In this document: positions 26,951-35,787 of the stretch, piece by piece | How the letters are laid out: each line of letters starts with the position of its first letter | How positions within the stretch are numbered: position 1 is the first letter of the stretch | Assembly: GCF_004006315.1 (NCBI RefSeq) | Contig: NZ_CP026530.1 | Coordinates: forward strand, 796,501-860,500 | Direction: 5' to 3' | DNA: 64,000 bases | From: Nautilia sp. PV-1 | GTDB lineage: Bacteria; Campylobacterota; Campylobacteria; Campylobacterales; Nautiliaceae | The notes under the pieces: generated by a model | Seen by the model: only the letters and a program-made list of their open reading frames with translations | The model's database searches: none | What the model was told of the DNA's origin: nothing | Position numbers and translations under genes: made by a program

Positions 26951-27922
26951 TTGATTATTAAAAACAGCGAAAAACTAAAATCCGACGCTTCTTTAGATGC
27001 CGGTAACGAATTAAACATACCTCACATACCTGTACTTTTAAATGAAACACTCGAACTATTTGACGATATGCCTAAAAACGGATATTTTATAGACTGTACT
27101 TTAGGTTTTGGGGGACACAGCGAAGCGATACTTGAAAAGTTCCCAGAAATAAAGCTTATCGGAATAGATCAGGATGCGGAAGCTATGAATTTTGCAAAAA
27201 AAAGACTCTCAAAATTTTCAGACAGGGTTGAATTTATCAATAAAAGAGCTTCAGAAGCATTAAAAGAGCTTCCTAAAGATCTGCCTGTAGCGGGGATTTT
27301 GGCCGATATAGGAGTCAGCAGCTATCAGCTTGACAATCCGGAGAGGGGATTTACTTTTGAAAGCGATGAGCTTGATATGAGAATGAACAAAAATCAGGAG
27401 CTCAGCGCCAGGGAAGTTCTTAATTATTATTCCAGAGAGGATCTTGAGAGAATTTTCAGGGATTACGGAGAGTGCAGAAGATATAAAAAAGTGGCAAACG
27501 CAATAATTTCCAAAAGACCTATTAAATCAAACAGGGAATTTGCCGATATATTAGGACATATAGGCCTGAAAGACAAAAAAGCTTTGGCAAAAGTTTTTCA
27601 AGCGGTCAGAATAGAAGTAAATAACGAATTGAATGAATTGGAAAAAATTCTTGAAAATTCCGAATTTTTAGCCAAAAACGGCACTATTTTAGGTATAATA
27701 ACCTTCCATTCGCTTGAAGACAGAATTGTTAAAAACAGATTCAAGCAGTGGTCGAAAAAATGTATATGCCCGCCGGAGGCTATAAAATGCGAATGCGGCG
27801 GAAATCATCAGCTTGGAAAAATATTAACAAAAAAACCTCTTACTGCTTCAAAAGAGGAACTGAAAACCAATCCGAGAAGCAGAAGCGCAAAACTCAGGGG
27901 GTTTAAATTTATCAGGGGATAG
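26951..27922 (+). CDS. rsmH: 16S rRNA (cytosine-1402-N4) methyltransferase
   Basis: A 323-residue methyltransferase. HIPVLLNETLELF, CTLGFGGHSEAIL (SAM site), ADIGVSSYQLD, FQAVRIEVNNEL and ITFHSLEDRIVK are RsmH hallmarks. It methylates C1402 of 16S rRNA in the decoding centre. I use TTG 26951 with GGAG upstream; this leaves about 24 residues before the usual start of similarity. Followed after two bases by an FtsL-like gene, the standard start of a division/cell-wall cluster. Confidence 0.95.
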   Translation: MIIKNSEKLKSDASLDAGNELNIPHIPVLLNETLELFDDMPKNGYFIDCTLGFGGHSEAILEKFPEIKLIGIDQDAEAMNFAKKRLSKFSDRVEFINKRASEALKELPKDLPVAGILADIGVSSYQLDNPERGFTFESDELDMRMNKNQELSAREVLNYYSREDLERIFRDYGECRRYKKVANAIISKRPIKSNREFADILGHIGLKDKKALAKVFQAVRIEVNNELNELEKILENSEFLAKNGTILGIITFHSLEDRIVKNRFKQWSKKCICPPEAIKCECGGNHQLGKILTKKPLTASKEELKTNPRSRSAKLRGFKFIRG

Positions 27923-27924
27923 GG

Positions 27925-28218
27925 ATGAATGCAGAAATAAACGCAAAAGAAAAAACGGAACTTTTAGACAATATAGAAGATTATATAGTTCAGGAGAGTC
28001 TTTCTTCTACAATTATCAGAAATCTTATTCTTACAATTGTATTTTCTCTTACGATTTTGTTTCCTAAAATTTATATATCTTCGGAAATATATTTAAAATC
28101 AGTCAAAATCAATAAACTTCTAAACGAATATTATTCACTTAAAGCGGAAAATTCTCTTTTGGCATCTAAAATAGAAAAAATTAAATTCAAAAACAGAATG
28201 GAAAAACTTACTTTTTAA
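27925..28218 (+). CDS. FtsL-like small bitopic membrane protein
   Basis: A 97-residue protein: cytoplasmic N-terminus (about 1-30), one transmembrane helix (about 32-55), then a periplasmic coiled-coil segment rich in Leu, Asn, Lys and Glu. This plan and the position right after rsmH match FtsL, a divisome subunit that is poorly conserved in sequence. No ftsI follows; an RND gene does. Call is by topology and position. Confidence 0.55.
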   Translation: MNAEINAKEKTELLDNIEDYIVQESLSSTIIRNLILTIVFSLTILFPKIYISSEIYLKSVKINKLLNEYYSLKAENSLLASKIEKIKFKNRMEKLTF

Positions 28219-28253
28219 TATTTTTTATTAACTCCATCTTAATTAATTTTTGC

Positions 28254-28259
28254 TACAAT
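28254..28259 (+). promoter_or_regulatory. Promoter of the RND gene
   Basis: TTTTTGCTACAAT, with TACAAT at 28254-28259, is a good match to the Campylobacterota extended -10. It is 20 bases before the ATG at 28280, with AAAAGAGG as ribosome binding site. Confidence 0.55.
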
Positions 28260-28279
28260 TTCCGCAAAAAAGAGGATAT

Positions 28280-31200
28280 ATGAAGAGATTTATAGAATTT
28301 TTTATTAAAAATGCGGTATTTACGCATGTTCTTTTTTTAATTGTGATTATATCTTCTATTTTGGCTTACAGAAACGTAGCAAAAGAGCTTTTTCCTCCCG
28401 CAACGCTTGATAAGATCCTTATACAGGGCGGATATCCCGGCGCCAGTCCTGAAACTCTTGATAAAATGGCGGTTACGCAGATAGAAGACGATCTGAAAAG
28501 CTATCAGGAAGTTTCATCCGTTGAAAGCGTTATCAGAAACGGAAGTTTTACAATAACCGTAAATTTAAAACCGGGAGCAAATAAACTGGAGCTCCTGAGC
28601 GAATTTAAAACAATAACATCAAACTTAAAAAAAGACCTTCCAAGCGATATGAGCGAACCGAGTGTCACTATTGCAAAAAAAGCTTTTCCTCTGATGTTTA
28701 TATCCGTAGCGAGCAACGTTTTAAACAAAGACCAGCTGCTTAAAGACGCCGACAACGTTAAAAAAATTCTTTCTCAGATTAAAGACCTTACGCAGATTGA
28801 TATTCGTGGTGACAGTGACAAAAATATATATTTTAAACTTGATAATCAGAAAATAGAAAGTCTGGGTATAAATAAATCCCAGCTTATAAATGTTCTTTCT
28901 CAGGTTTCCACTATATTTCCGGTCGGAAAAATAGAAGGCAAAAAACACTATTTTATTTCAATGTATCCGAAAAACCTTGAACAGTTTAAGAATATGATAA
29001 TTACTGTAGGAAACGTAAAAGTCAGATTAAAAGATATAGCTGATATAAAAAAAGAGTATGCCACTCCTACACAGATTGGCAAATACGACGGAATTCCAAA
29101 TATTACTATTGATGTCAGAAAAGGCGAAAGCGGAGACGCGATTGCTATCAGTCAAAAAATCAGACAGATTCTTAAAAAATATCATGAAAAACATCCGGAA
29201 GTAACTTTCGGTATTTCAACCGATACCAGCAAATGGGTTAGAAACAGGTTCAATACGGTTGTCAGCAATATCATATTCGGGCTGATACTGGTGTTTTTTG
29301 TTATGTGGATTTTTCTTAACTGGAGAATATCCCTGGTCGTTACGATGGGAATTCCCACTTCTTTCGCGATAGCAATGATTTATCTGGATTATGCGAATCT
29401 GTCTTTAAACCTCCTTTCAATGCTCGGTGCTCTTATAGCTCTTGGTATGATAGTCGACGAGGCTATAGTAGTGGGCGAGAATATCTACCGCCATATGCAG
29501 ATGGGAAAAGACAAAGTAACCGCTGCCATTGAAGGGACTTCGGAAGTTTTCTGGCCGGTTATGGCTTCATCAACTACTACTATTTTGGCTTTTATGCCTA
29601 TGCTTTTGATAAAAGGCGAAATAGGCGTTTTTATGAAAATACTGCCGATAATGATTACCGTTTTGATTCTTTCTTCATTATTTGAAGCATTTGTGTTTCT
29701 GCCGCTGCATTCAAAAGAGATATTAAAAGTTGAAAAAAGTTCAAAAGACCGTTTTTGGAATAAGTTTTCCGCACTCTATAAAAAAATGCTTACTTTCTTT
29801 TTCAAAATAAGATATGTCGCGTTAATGTTTTTTTTAATATTCGTTCCTGTATTAATCGGTATAGGTATGAAACATTCAAAATTTCAGCTGTTTCCGACTT
29901 TTGACGCAAGTCAGATTTATGTAAACGGAAAATTTGAAAGCAATTACACAATAACCCAGACCGCAGCGGCGATTAAAAAAATCGAAAACGACCTTAAAAA
30001 ATATCTGGGTAAAGACGTGGAAGGTTTTACTACCGTTGTGGGTATGCAGATGAACAATAAAGGAGAAGCAAATATAGGTGCAAACTACTTTCATATTTTT
30101 GTCGATTTAAACGATAAAAAACCTACCGATTTTTATAATAAATATATTGCTCCGATATTTAAACCCATCAAAGTGAAAAACCAGATCAGGACACATACCG
30201 CTCAACAGCTGGCACAGATGTTTAAAAAAGATTTTTCTCATATAAAAATACCTGGAATGGTCGAGCTTAACGTAATAGTGCCTCAGGCGGGTATTGTCAA
30301 AAGCGATATAGTAATAAGTATCGGTGGCAAGTCTCAAGAAGAAATAATAAAAGCTATCAAAAAACTTGAAAACGTTATGAAAAAGATAAAAGGCGTTTAT
30401 AACATATATGACGATGCTGAACTGGGGGCTGATGAGTTAAAACTGAAAATCAATCCTTACGGACAGAAACTCGGCTTTACGCAGGTGAGCCTGTTTAACG
30501 AGCTTAGAGGCTTTTTCGGCGAAGCGGAATATGATAAAACGTTTGATAAAGACGGCATCGTAAAAATTATTTTAAAAGACAAAAACAAAGACTCTTATAA
30601 TGAACTTAAAAATTTCAGAGTTACGGTTCCCGGAACAAATCAGTATATCGAACTTGATAAAGTCTGCGATTTTGTAATAACCAGAGCTTTTAAAAAAATA
30701 CACAAATACAACGGTATTGCCGCAAAAACCGTATACGGTTCGTTAAACAAAAAAATCATTACAACTGCAGATTTTTATAAAAAAGTAGACCCGCTGCTCA
30801 AAGAGTTTAAAAAAGAAGGGCTTACCGTATTGATAGGGGGAGCCGCCAAAACCAGCAAGGCGTTTATGAAAGATCTGGAAGAATCCTTAATAGTAGCTGT
30901 ACTGTTAATATTCTTAGTTTTGGTGCTTATGTTTAATTCTGCGGTGCTGCCGTTTGTTATCATTTCCGTAATACCGTTGTCGTTTTTAGGTGTTATTGTC
31001 GGAAACATGATTATGGATATGAATATGACTATGCTTGGAATGATAGGAATTGTCGGTCTTGCAGGTGTTGTGGTTAATGACGGAATCGTTATGATAGATT
31101 TTATAAAAAGGGCAAGAAGCGTAAATGAGATACTGGAATTTGCTTCACATAGGCTTAGACCCGTTTTACTGACGTCTATTACTACGTTTTTCGGTCTTTT

Positions 31201-31399
31201 GACACTTATGTTTTTCCCAAGCGGCCAGTCTGCAATTTTGCAACCTCTTGCAATTGCATTAGGCTTCGGTCTGGCGTGGGGTACTGTGCTGAATCTGTTT
31301 TATCTGCCGATTTTTTATTATATTTTGAGACGGCGCAGACTTAAATGCAGTATGACGAGTTTGTGCTATGATATATTCAGCAAATTTAAAAGGAAATAA
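28280..31399 (+). CDS. RND family efflux permease (AcrB-like)
   Basis: A 1039-residue protein with 12 predicted transmembrane helices and two large periplasmic loops, the AcrB plan. GGYPGASPETLDKM is the typical pore-domain start. The proton-relay pair in helix 4 is Asp393-Glu394 (VDEAIVVGEN) rather than Asp-Asp, and the helix 10 Lys is Asn933. No periplasmic adaptor or outer-membrane channel gene is adjacent, so it is an orphan pump here. The open frame extends to 28250, but ATG 28280 has the RBS and standard N-terminus. Substrate unknown. mtaB starts at the next base. Confidence 0.9.
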   Translation: MKRFIEFFIKNAVFTHVLFLIVIISSILAYRNVAKELFPPATLDKILIQGGYPGASPETLDKMAVTQIEDDLKSYQEVSSVESVIRNGSFTITVNLKPGANKLELLSEFKTITSNLKKDLPSDMSEPSVTIAKKAFPLMFISVASNVLNKDQLLKDADNVKKILSQIKDLTQIDIRGDSDKNIYFKLDNQKIESLGINKSQLINVLSQVSTIFPVGKIEGKKHYFISMYPKNLEQFKNMIITVGNVKVRLKDIADIKKEYATPTQIGKYDGIPNITIDVRKGESGDAIAISQKIRQILKKYHEKHPEVTFGISTDTSKWVRNRFNTVVSNIIFGLILVFFVMWIFLNWRISLVVTMGIPTSFAIAMIYLDYANLSLNLLSMLGALIALGMIVDEAIVVGENIYRHMQMGKDKVTAAIEGTSEVFWPVMASSTTTILAFMPMLLIKGEIGVFMKILPIMITVLILSSLFEAFVFLPLHSKEILKVEKSSKDRFWNKFSALYKKMLTFFFKIRYVALMFFLIFVPVLIGIGMKHSKFQLFPTFDASQIYVNGKFESNYTITQTAAAIKKIENDLKKYLGKDVEGFTTVVGMQMNNKGEANIGANYFHIFVDLNDKKPTDFYNKYIAPIFKPIKVKNQIRTHTAQQLAQMFKKDFSHIKIPGMVELNVIVPQAGIVKSDIVISIGGKSQEEIIKAIKKLENVMKKIKGVYNIYDDAELGADELKLKINPYGQKLGFTQVSLFNELRGFFGEAEYDKTFDKDGIVKIILKDKNKDSYNELKNFRVTVPGTNQYIELDKVCDFVITRAFKKIHKYNGIAAKTVYGSLNKKIITTADFYKKVDPLLKEFKKEGLTVLIGGAAKTSKAFMKDLEESLIVAVLLIFLVLVLMFNSAVLPFVIISVIPLSFLGVIVGNMIMDMNMTMLGMIGIVGLAGVVVNDGIVMIDFIKRARSVNEILEFASHRLRPVLLTSITTFFGLLTLMFFPSGQSAILQPLAIALGFGLAWGTVLNLFYLPIFYYILRRRRLKCSMTSLCYDIFSKFKRK

Positions 31400-32620
31400 T
31401 TGAAAGTTTATATTAAAACATTCGGCTGCAGGAGCAATACATACGACAGTGAAATAATGAAAAACACAATTCAGTCTGATATTGCGGCAAATGAGGATGA
31501 GGCTGATATTATTATAGTGAATTCATGCACGGTGACTAATTTTGCCGACAGGGATTTAAGACAGTATATTAATAAATGGCAGGATAAAAAAATAATTTTA
31601 ACCGGATGTGCCGCTTATACTCAGGGTGAAGAGCTTTTTAACAGCGGTAGAGTCCAAAGCGTACTCGGACATAAATATAAAGAGGAAATTGACAGGTATC
31701 TTGATTTTAACGGAGTGAAACTAGGAAATTTCGATTTTGTAAACAAAAAAATCATTACTTCATTTTCAAAAACAAAAGCTTTTATAAAAATTCAGGAAGG
31801 ATGCGATTTTGAGTGCGCATACTGTATAATTCCTAGTGTGCGGGGACATTCAAGAAGTCTTGACGAAAAAACAATTCTCAAACAGATAGAAACTCTTTCT
31901 CAAAACGGTATAAGCGAGTTTGTGTTAACGGGTATCAATATGGGCAGTTACGGCAAAGACACAGGCACCACGCTTGCCGATCTGGTAGAAAAAATTTCTA
32001 AAATCAGAGGCGTTAAAAGAATAAGACTCGGTAGTCTGGAGCCTAGCCAGTTAAATGACAAACTGATAGATTTGACCAAAAACGGCATACTGGAAAGACA
32101 TCTTCATATTGCACTACAGCATACAAGCGACAGAATGCTGAGGATTATGAAAAGAAGAAACAGGGTAAAACAGACACTTGAGCTTTTTGAAAAACTTGCA
32201 GCAGAGAAAATCGCTCTGGGAACGGATTTTATTGTCGGACATCCGGGAGAAAGCGAAGAAATTTGGAATGAAGCCCTGGAGAATTTTAAAAAATACCCTC
32301 TGACACATATACATGTATTCAGATTCACTCCAAGAGACGGAACACATTCGGCTGAGCTTAAACAGGATGTAAGAGGGGACGTAGCTAAAAAACGTGCTAA
32401 AATTATAGAAGAAATAGTCAGAAAAAATAATTATAATTTCAGAATAGAAAATAAAGTTCCTTTGGTCGTCCACGTAGAAAATTATAAAAAAGGCTATTAT
32501 GAAGGATATGACCAGTTTTATAATAAAATGCTGATTAAAAGCGGTCAGAATATTAAAGGCGGCTGGATAACTTTTGAAGAATATGACATAAAGGATGTAA
32601 ATTATGCAAAAATCCAATAA
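31400..32620 (+). CDS. mtaB: tRNA t6A37 methylthiotransferase MtaB
   Basis: A 406-residue MiaB-like radical SAM enzyme. An N-terminal UPF0004 domain has Cys in FGCRSNTYDSE and NSCTVTNFADRD, the radical SAM motif is CDFECAYCIIP (near 137-147), and a C-terminal TRAM-like region follows. The N-terminal YIKTFGCRSNTYDSE pattern fits MtaB (2-methylthio on t6A37) better than MiaB. Start TTG 31400 directly follows the RND stop with AAAGGA upstream. It overlaps the FtsH-like gene by 17 bases. Confidence 0.88.
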   Translation: MKVYIKTFGCRSNTYDSEIMKNTIQSDIAANEDEADIIIVNSCTVTNFADRDLRQYINKWQDKKIILTGCAAYTQGEELFNSGRVQSVLGHKYKEEIDRYLDFNGVKLGNFDFVNKKIITSFSKTKAFIKIQEGCDFECAYCIIPSVRGHSRSLDEKTILKQIETLSQNGISEFVLTGINMGSYGKDTGTTLADLVEKISKIRGVKRIRLGSLEPSQLNDKLIDLTKNGILERHLHIALQHTSDRMLRIMKRRNRVKQTLELFEKLAAEKIALGTDFIVGHPGESEEIWNEALENFKKYPLTHIHVFRFTPRDGTHSAELKQDVRGDVAKKRAKIIEEIVRKNNYNFRIENKVPLVVHVENYKKGYYEGYDQFYNKMLIKSGQNIKGGWITFEEYDIKDVNYAKIQ

Positions 32621-34088
32621 AAACACGCTGATAGTGTCCGTAATAACGGGTATTATTATTGCGCTTCTTTTATTTGCTTCGTTAAAAGGCGACGGGCTTG
32701 ATATAAAAACACTTATTAATCAGATAGTAGCCGTAATTATTGTATTCGGTTTTTTTATTCTGCTTGTTGTACTGCTCAGAAAAGCGGTTCCGGCTCAGCA
32801 ACAGCCTCCTCAGCAGGTGCAGGTGCAGATGGATACCGGAATTGAAAAGGATTTCGTTATAAAACCCACTACTTCCGATGTTACTTTTGAAGACGTCGCG
32901 GGAATCAGCGAAGTAAAAGAAGAACTGGTAGAAATTGTTGATTTTTTAAAAAATCCGGACAAATACAAAGCATTCGGAATTGAACTGCCTAAAGGAGTGC
33001 TGCTTGTAGGGCCTCCTGGTGTAGGTAAGACGTTAATAGCTAAAGCTCTTGCCGGGGAGGCGGGTGTGCCGTTTTTTTATCAAAGCGGAAGCAGCTTTGT
33101 GCAGATGTACGTCGGTGTAGGCGCTAAAAGGGTGAGAGACCTGTTTACAAAAGCAAAAGCGACTGCTCCAAGTATAATTTTTATAGACGAAATAGACGCA
33201 ATAGGAAAAAGCAGGGGAAATTTAAGAAACGATGAGAGGGAAGCCACTTTAAACCAGCTTTTAACAGAAATGGACGGTTTTGAAGGAAGCAGCGGTGTAA
33301 TTGTAATCGGCGCCACTAACAAGGTTGAACTTTTGGATGAGGCTTTATTAAGACCCGGAAGATTTGACAGAAGGGTTTATGTAGAACTGCCGGGTCTTAA
33401 CGACAGGGTTGAAATACTCAAAGTTCATCTTAAAAACAAACCGTTTAAAGGAAATTTGGAAAACATCGCAAAAATGACAGTCGGTTTCAGCGGGGCGGCG
33501 CTGGCCAGTCTTGTAAATGAAGCTAGCATATATGCTCTTAAACAGGGGAAACATTTTGTTGAAGAGGAGGATTTTTACGCCGTTAAAGACAAAGTTTTGG
33601 TAGGTAAAAAACGACTTCAGACATATAACCCTAAAGAAAAAGAGATACTAAGCTATTATCAGGCGTGTAAAGCTGTAATCGCTGAATGGTTGAGTGTTGA
33701 TTTTGAAAGAATATCCCTTGTAAAAGACGATTTTAAAGAAGAAGACAAAGAAATAGTTTCAAAAACTGAAATGATGAATAAAATTCAGGTTTATCTTGCC
33801 GGCAGAGTGGGTGTTGAAGACCGTTTTAACGAAAAGTATTCAAACGCACATCTGGATTTAAAAAAAGCAAGGGAACTTGCTGTAAAAATGGTAAAAGATT
33901 ATGCAATGGGAGAAAGTATCGTTTCTGACGAAAGCGAAATAGCCAACATCTTAAATGATGCTTTAAGCGAAGTAAAAGTGCTTTATGCTTCAAATATAAG
34001 AATGATTGAAGCGGTTTATCACGTACTTTTGGAAAAAGAAGTAATACATAAAGAAGATTTTGAAAAACTGAAAAATGAAATATTTTAA
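32604..34088 (+). CDS. FtsH-like AAA+ ATPase without the protease motif
   Basis: A 494-residue protein. Two N-terminal transmembrane helices would normally flank a periplasmic part; here there are hydrophobic segments at about 8-25 and 38-60. The AAA+ module is complete: Walker A GPPGVGKT (about 136-143), Walker B IIFIDEIDAIG, and the second region of homology ALLRPGRFDRRV. In the C-terminal domain the zinc protease motif HEAGH is replaced by YQACK near residue 351, so it cannot be a metalloprotease of the known type. Followed by bioV with 14 bases overlap. Confidence 0.85.
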   Translation: MQKSNKNTLIVSVITGIIIALLLFASLKGDGLDIKTLINQIVAVIIVFGFFILLVVLLRKAVPAQQQPPQQVQVQMDTGIEKDFVIKPTTSDVTFEDVAGISEVKEELVEIVDFLKNPDKYKAFGIELPKGVLLVGPPGVGKTLIAKALAGEAGVPFFYQSGSSFVQMYVGVGAKRVRDLFTKAKATAPSIIFIDEIDAIGKSRGNLRNDEREATLNQLLTEMDGFEGSSGVIVIGATNKVELLDEALLRPGRFDRRVYVELPGLNDRVEILKVHLKNKPFKGNLENIAKMTVGFSGAALASLVNEASIYALKQGKHFVEEEDFYAVKDKVLVGKKRLQTYNPKEKEILSYYQACKAVIAEWLSVDFERISLVKDDFKEEDKEIVSKTEMMNKIQVYLAGRVGVEDRFNEKYSNAHLDLKKARELAVKMVKDYAMGESIVSDESEIANILNDALSEVKVLYASNIRMIEAVYHVLLEKEVIHKEDFEKLKNEIF

Positions 34089-34563
34089 CGGGTTTTGCCT
34101 AAAAGACGAATTTAAACTTTTTTCTGAATATATTGAAGACAATGCTTTTACCGTAGCGGGGTTTAGTTACGGAGCTCAAAAAGCGCTTACATATGCATTA
34201 AAAAAAAATGCCAGAATAGACAAACTGCAGCTTTTTTCTCCGGCATACTTTGAATACAGTGAAAAGATAATTGAATTAAACTTAAGAGCATTTAAAAACG
34301 ACAAACGAAAATATATAGAAAATTTCTTGAAAAAAGCAGGATTTTTTAATGAAAAATATCTGGATTATGAGTGCGGCGAATCTGACTTATTAAATCTGTT
34401 TACTTTTGACTGGGAAATAATAAAAGAGTTAAACAATGTAAAAATAGAGATTTTTTTGGGAGAATTTGATAAAATCATCGCTTTAAAAAAGGCTGAAAAA
34501 TTTTTTAAAAATTACGGTGACGTTTATATAATAAAAAAAGCAAATCATTTTTTAAGGAGTTAA
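34075..34563 (+). CDS. bioV: BioV-like pimeloyl-ACP methyl ester esterase
   Basis: A 162-residue small alpha/beta hydrolase. Nucleophile elbow GFSYGAQ with Ser31, then GEFDKII with a candidate Asp, and His158 near the C-terminus (KKANHFLRS) give a Ser-Asp-His triad. It matches the short Helicobacter BioV type, which frees pimeloyl-ACP for biotin synthesis. No other bio gene is in the window; call rests on size, triad and the FtsH-like neighbour. It starts inside the end of the FtsH-like gene. Confidence 0.65.
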   Translation: MKYFNGFCLKDEFKLFSEYIEDNAFTVAGFSYGAQKALTYALKKNARIDKLQLFSPAYFEYSEKIIELNLRAFKNDKRKYIENFLKKAGFFNEKYLDYECGESDLLNLFTFDWEIIKELNNVKIEIFLGEFDKIIALKKAEKFFKNYGDVYIIKKANHFLRS

Positions 34564-34564
34564 C

Positions 34565-35683
34565 TTGGAAGAACCCACGAGGCATATTTTTAAAGAATAC
34601 TGGGATATTTTTGTAGGATTTAGTGCACTGCCGCTGGCAGTTGTTTTTCATTTACAGGGATTAAGCGTTATCGCTACTTTTTTTGCTGCAATCGGAATAG
34701 GCGCTTTGGCCGTTACAATATCCGAAATAGCGGAAATTCTTGCTGAGAGATTCGGTGAGCCTTTCGGAAGTCTGATACTTACGTTTAGTGCTGTCTTGGT
34801 TGAGATATTGATTTTATTTATGGTTGTGCTTGAGGCTAAAACCCATCCGGAAGTTGTTGAAACCGTAAAAAACGGTATTATAGCCACAGTAATAGTGGAT
34901 TTAAACGCTCTGCTGGGAATAGCCGTTTTTGTTGGAGGGCTTAACTTTAAAGAACAGGTACACAATGAAGACACATCGGCTAGTTATACCACTATACTGT
35001 TTGTTGCCGCTGCTATGCTTTTGGTGCCTACAACTATTTCAATGCATTCCGATCAAAAAGCTTTATACAGCGCAAGTTTGATAATTGCCGCTCTTCTTGC
35101 TGTATATTATTTCTTTATTTTTAAATTTCAGACGGATACGCATGTGCATTTCTTTAAATTCAAAAAAAGAAGCAGGGTAAAAAAATATAAAAGAGACGAT
35201 GAAGAAGATGAAGATTATTATTTTGATAAAAAATCAAACTTTTTTAATATCGGTTTTTTGATATTTTTATTAGTCTTAATCGGAGTACTTTCGGAAATTT
35301 TTGCAAAAGACGGCGTAGGAGTTTTTCAGAATTTCGGCTTAACCGCTGGATTTGTCGGTATTTTGATTGCGTTTGTAACAGTGGCGCCTGAACTTTTTAC
35401 GGCAATCAGGGCTGCAAAAAACGACGAAATGCAGCGTGTCGTAAACATAGCAATGGGAGCGAGCACTGTCAGTATACTTTTAACTGTTCCTTCTTTGATA
35501 TTCTTATCATTGATAGTGGGTGTAAATCTTACTCTTGATTTTACCCCGCTTCAGGTTGGAGCTTTAATACTTACGATTATTCTTGTGTGGAAAACTACGG
35601 AAGACGGTGAAACCAATTATCTTGAGGGACTTTCTCACTTAATGCTCTTTTTAAGTTACGCCGTAATAGCCATTTTTTATTAA
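34565..35683 (+). CDS. Calcium/cation:proton antiporter (CaCA superfamily)
   Basis: A 372-residue protein with about ten to eleven transmembrane helices in two repeats. The repeat motifs GFGEPFGSLILTFSAVLVEI-like and VTVAPELFTAIRAAKNDEMQRVVN carry the conserved acidic residues of ChaA/CAX-type exchangers. A charged, acidic cytoplasmic loop (about 200-222, KRDDEEDEDYY) joins the halves. TTG 34565 has AAGGAG upstream. It would export Ca2+ or Na+ for protons. Ends the run that began with the RND gene. Confidence 0.85.
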   Translation: MEEPTRHIFKEYWDIFVGFSALPLAVVFHLQGLSVIATFFAAIGIGALAVTISEIAEILAERFGEPFGSLILTFSAVLVEILILFMVVLEAKTHPEVVETVKNGIIATVIVDLNALLGIAVFVGGLNFKEQVHNEDTSASYTTILFVAAAMLLVPTTISMHSDQKALYSASLIIAALLAVYYFFIFKFQTDTHVHFFKFKKRSRVKKYKRDDEEDEDYYFDKKSNFFNIGFLIFLLVLIGVLSEIFAKDGVGVFQNFGLTAGFVGILIAFVTVAPELFTAIRAAKNDEMQRVVNIAMGASTVSILLTVPSLIFLSLIVGVNLTLDFTPLQVGALILTIILVWKTTEDGETNYLEGLSHLMLFLSYAVIAIFY

Positions 35684-35746
35684 ACTATTTCTTTTTTTCC
35701 CTTTTTTATAAGTAAAAGTTATCTTTTTATTAAATTTCCTGTTAAT

Positions 35747-35757
35747 TATGATAAAAT
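35747..35757 (+). promoter_or_regulatory. Promoter of the TRAP binding protein gene
   Basis: TATGATAAAAT at 35747-35757 holds a TAAAAT -10 preceded by a T/A-rich tract, about 30 bases before the ATG, with a strong AAAGGAG site near 35777. It is the only promoter-like element in the 104-bp gap. Confidence 0.45.
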
Positions 35758-35787
35758 GAAACGTTAAAAATTATAAAGGAGAAAAAA

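Noticed and set aside
32114-32626. Minus-strand 170-codon frame inside mtaB
   Set aside because: Antisense to a clear radical SAM gene; Phe/Ile-rich with no start signal.
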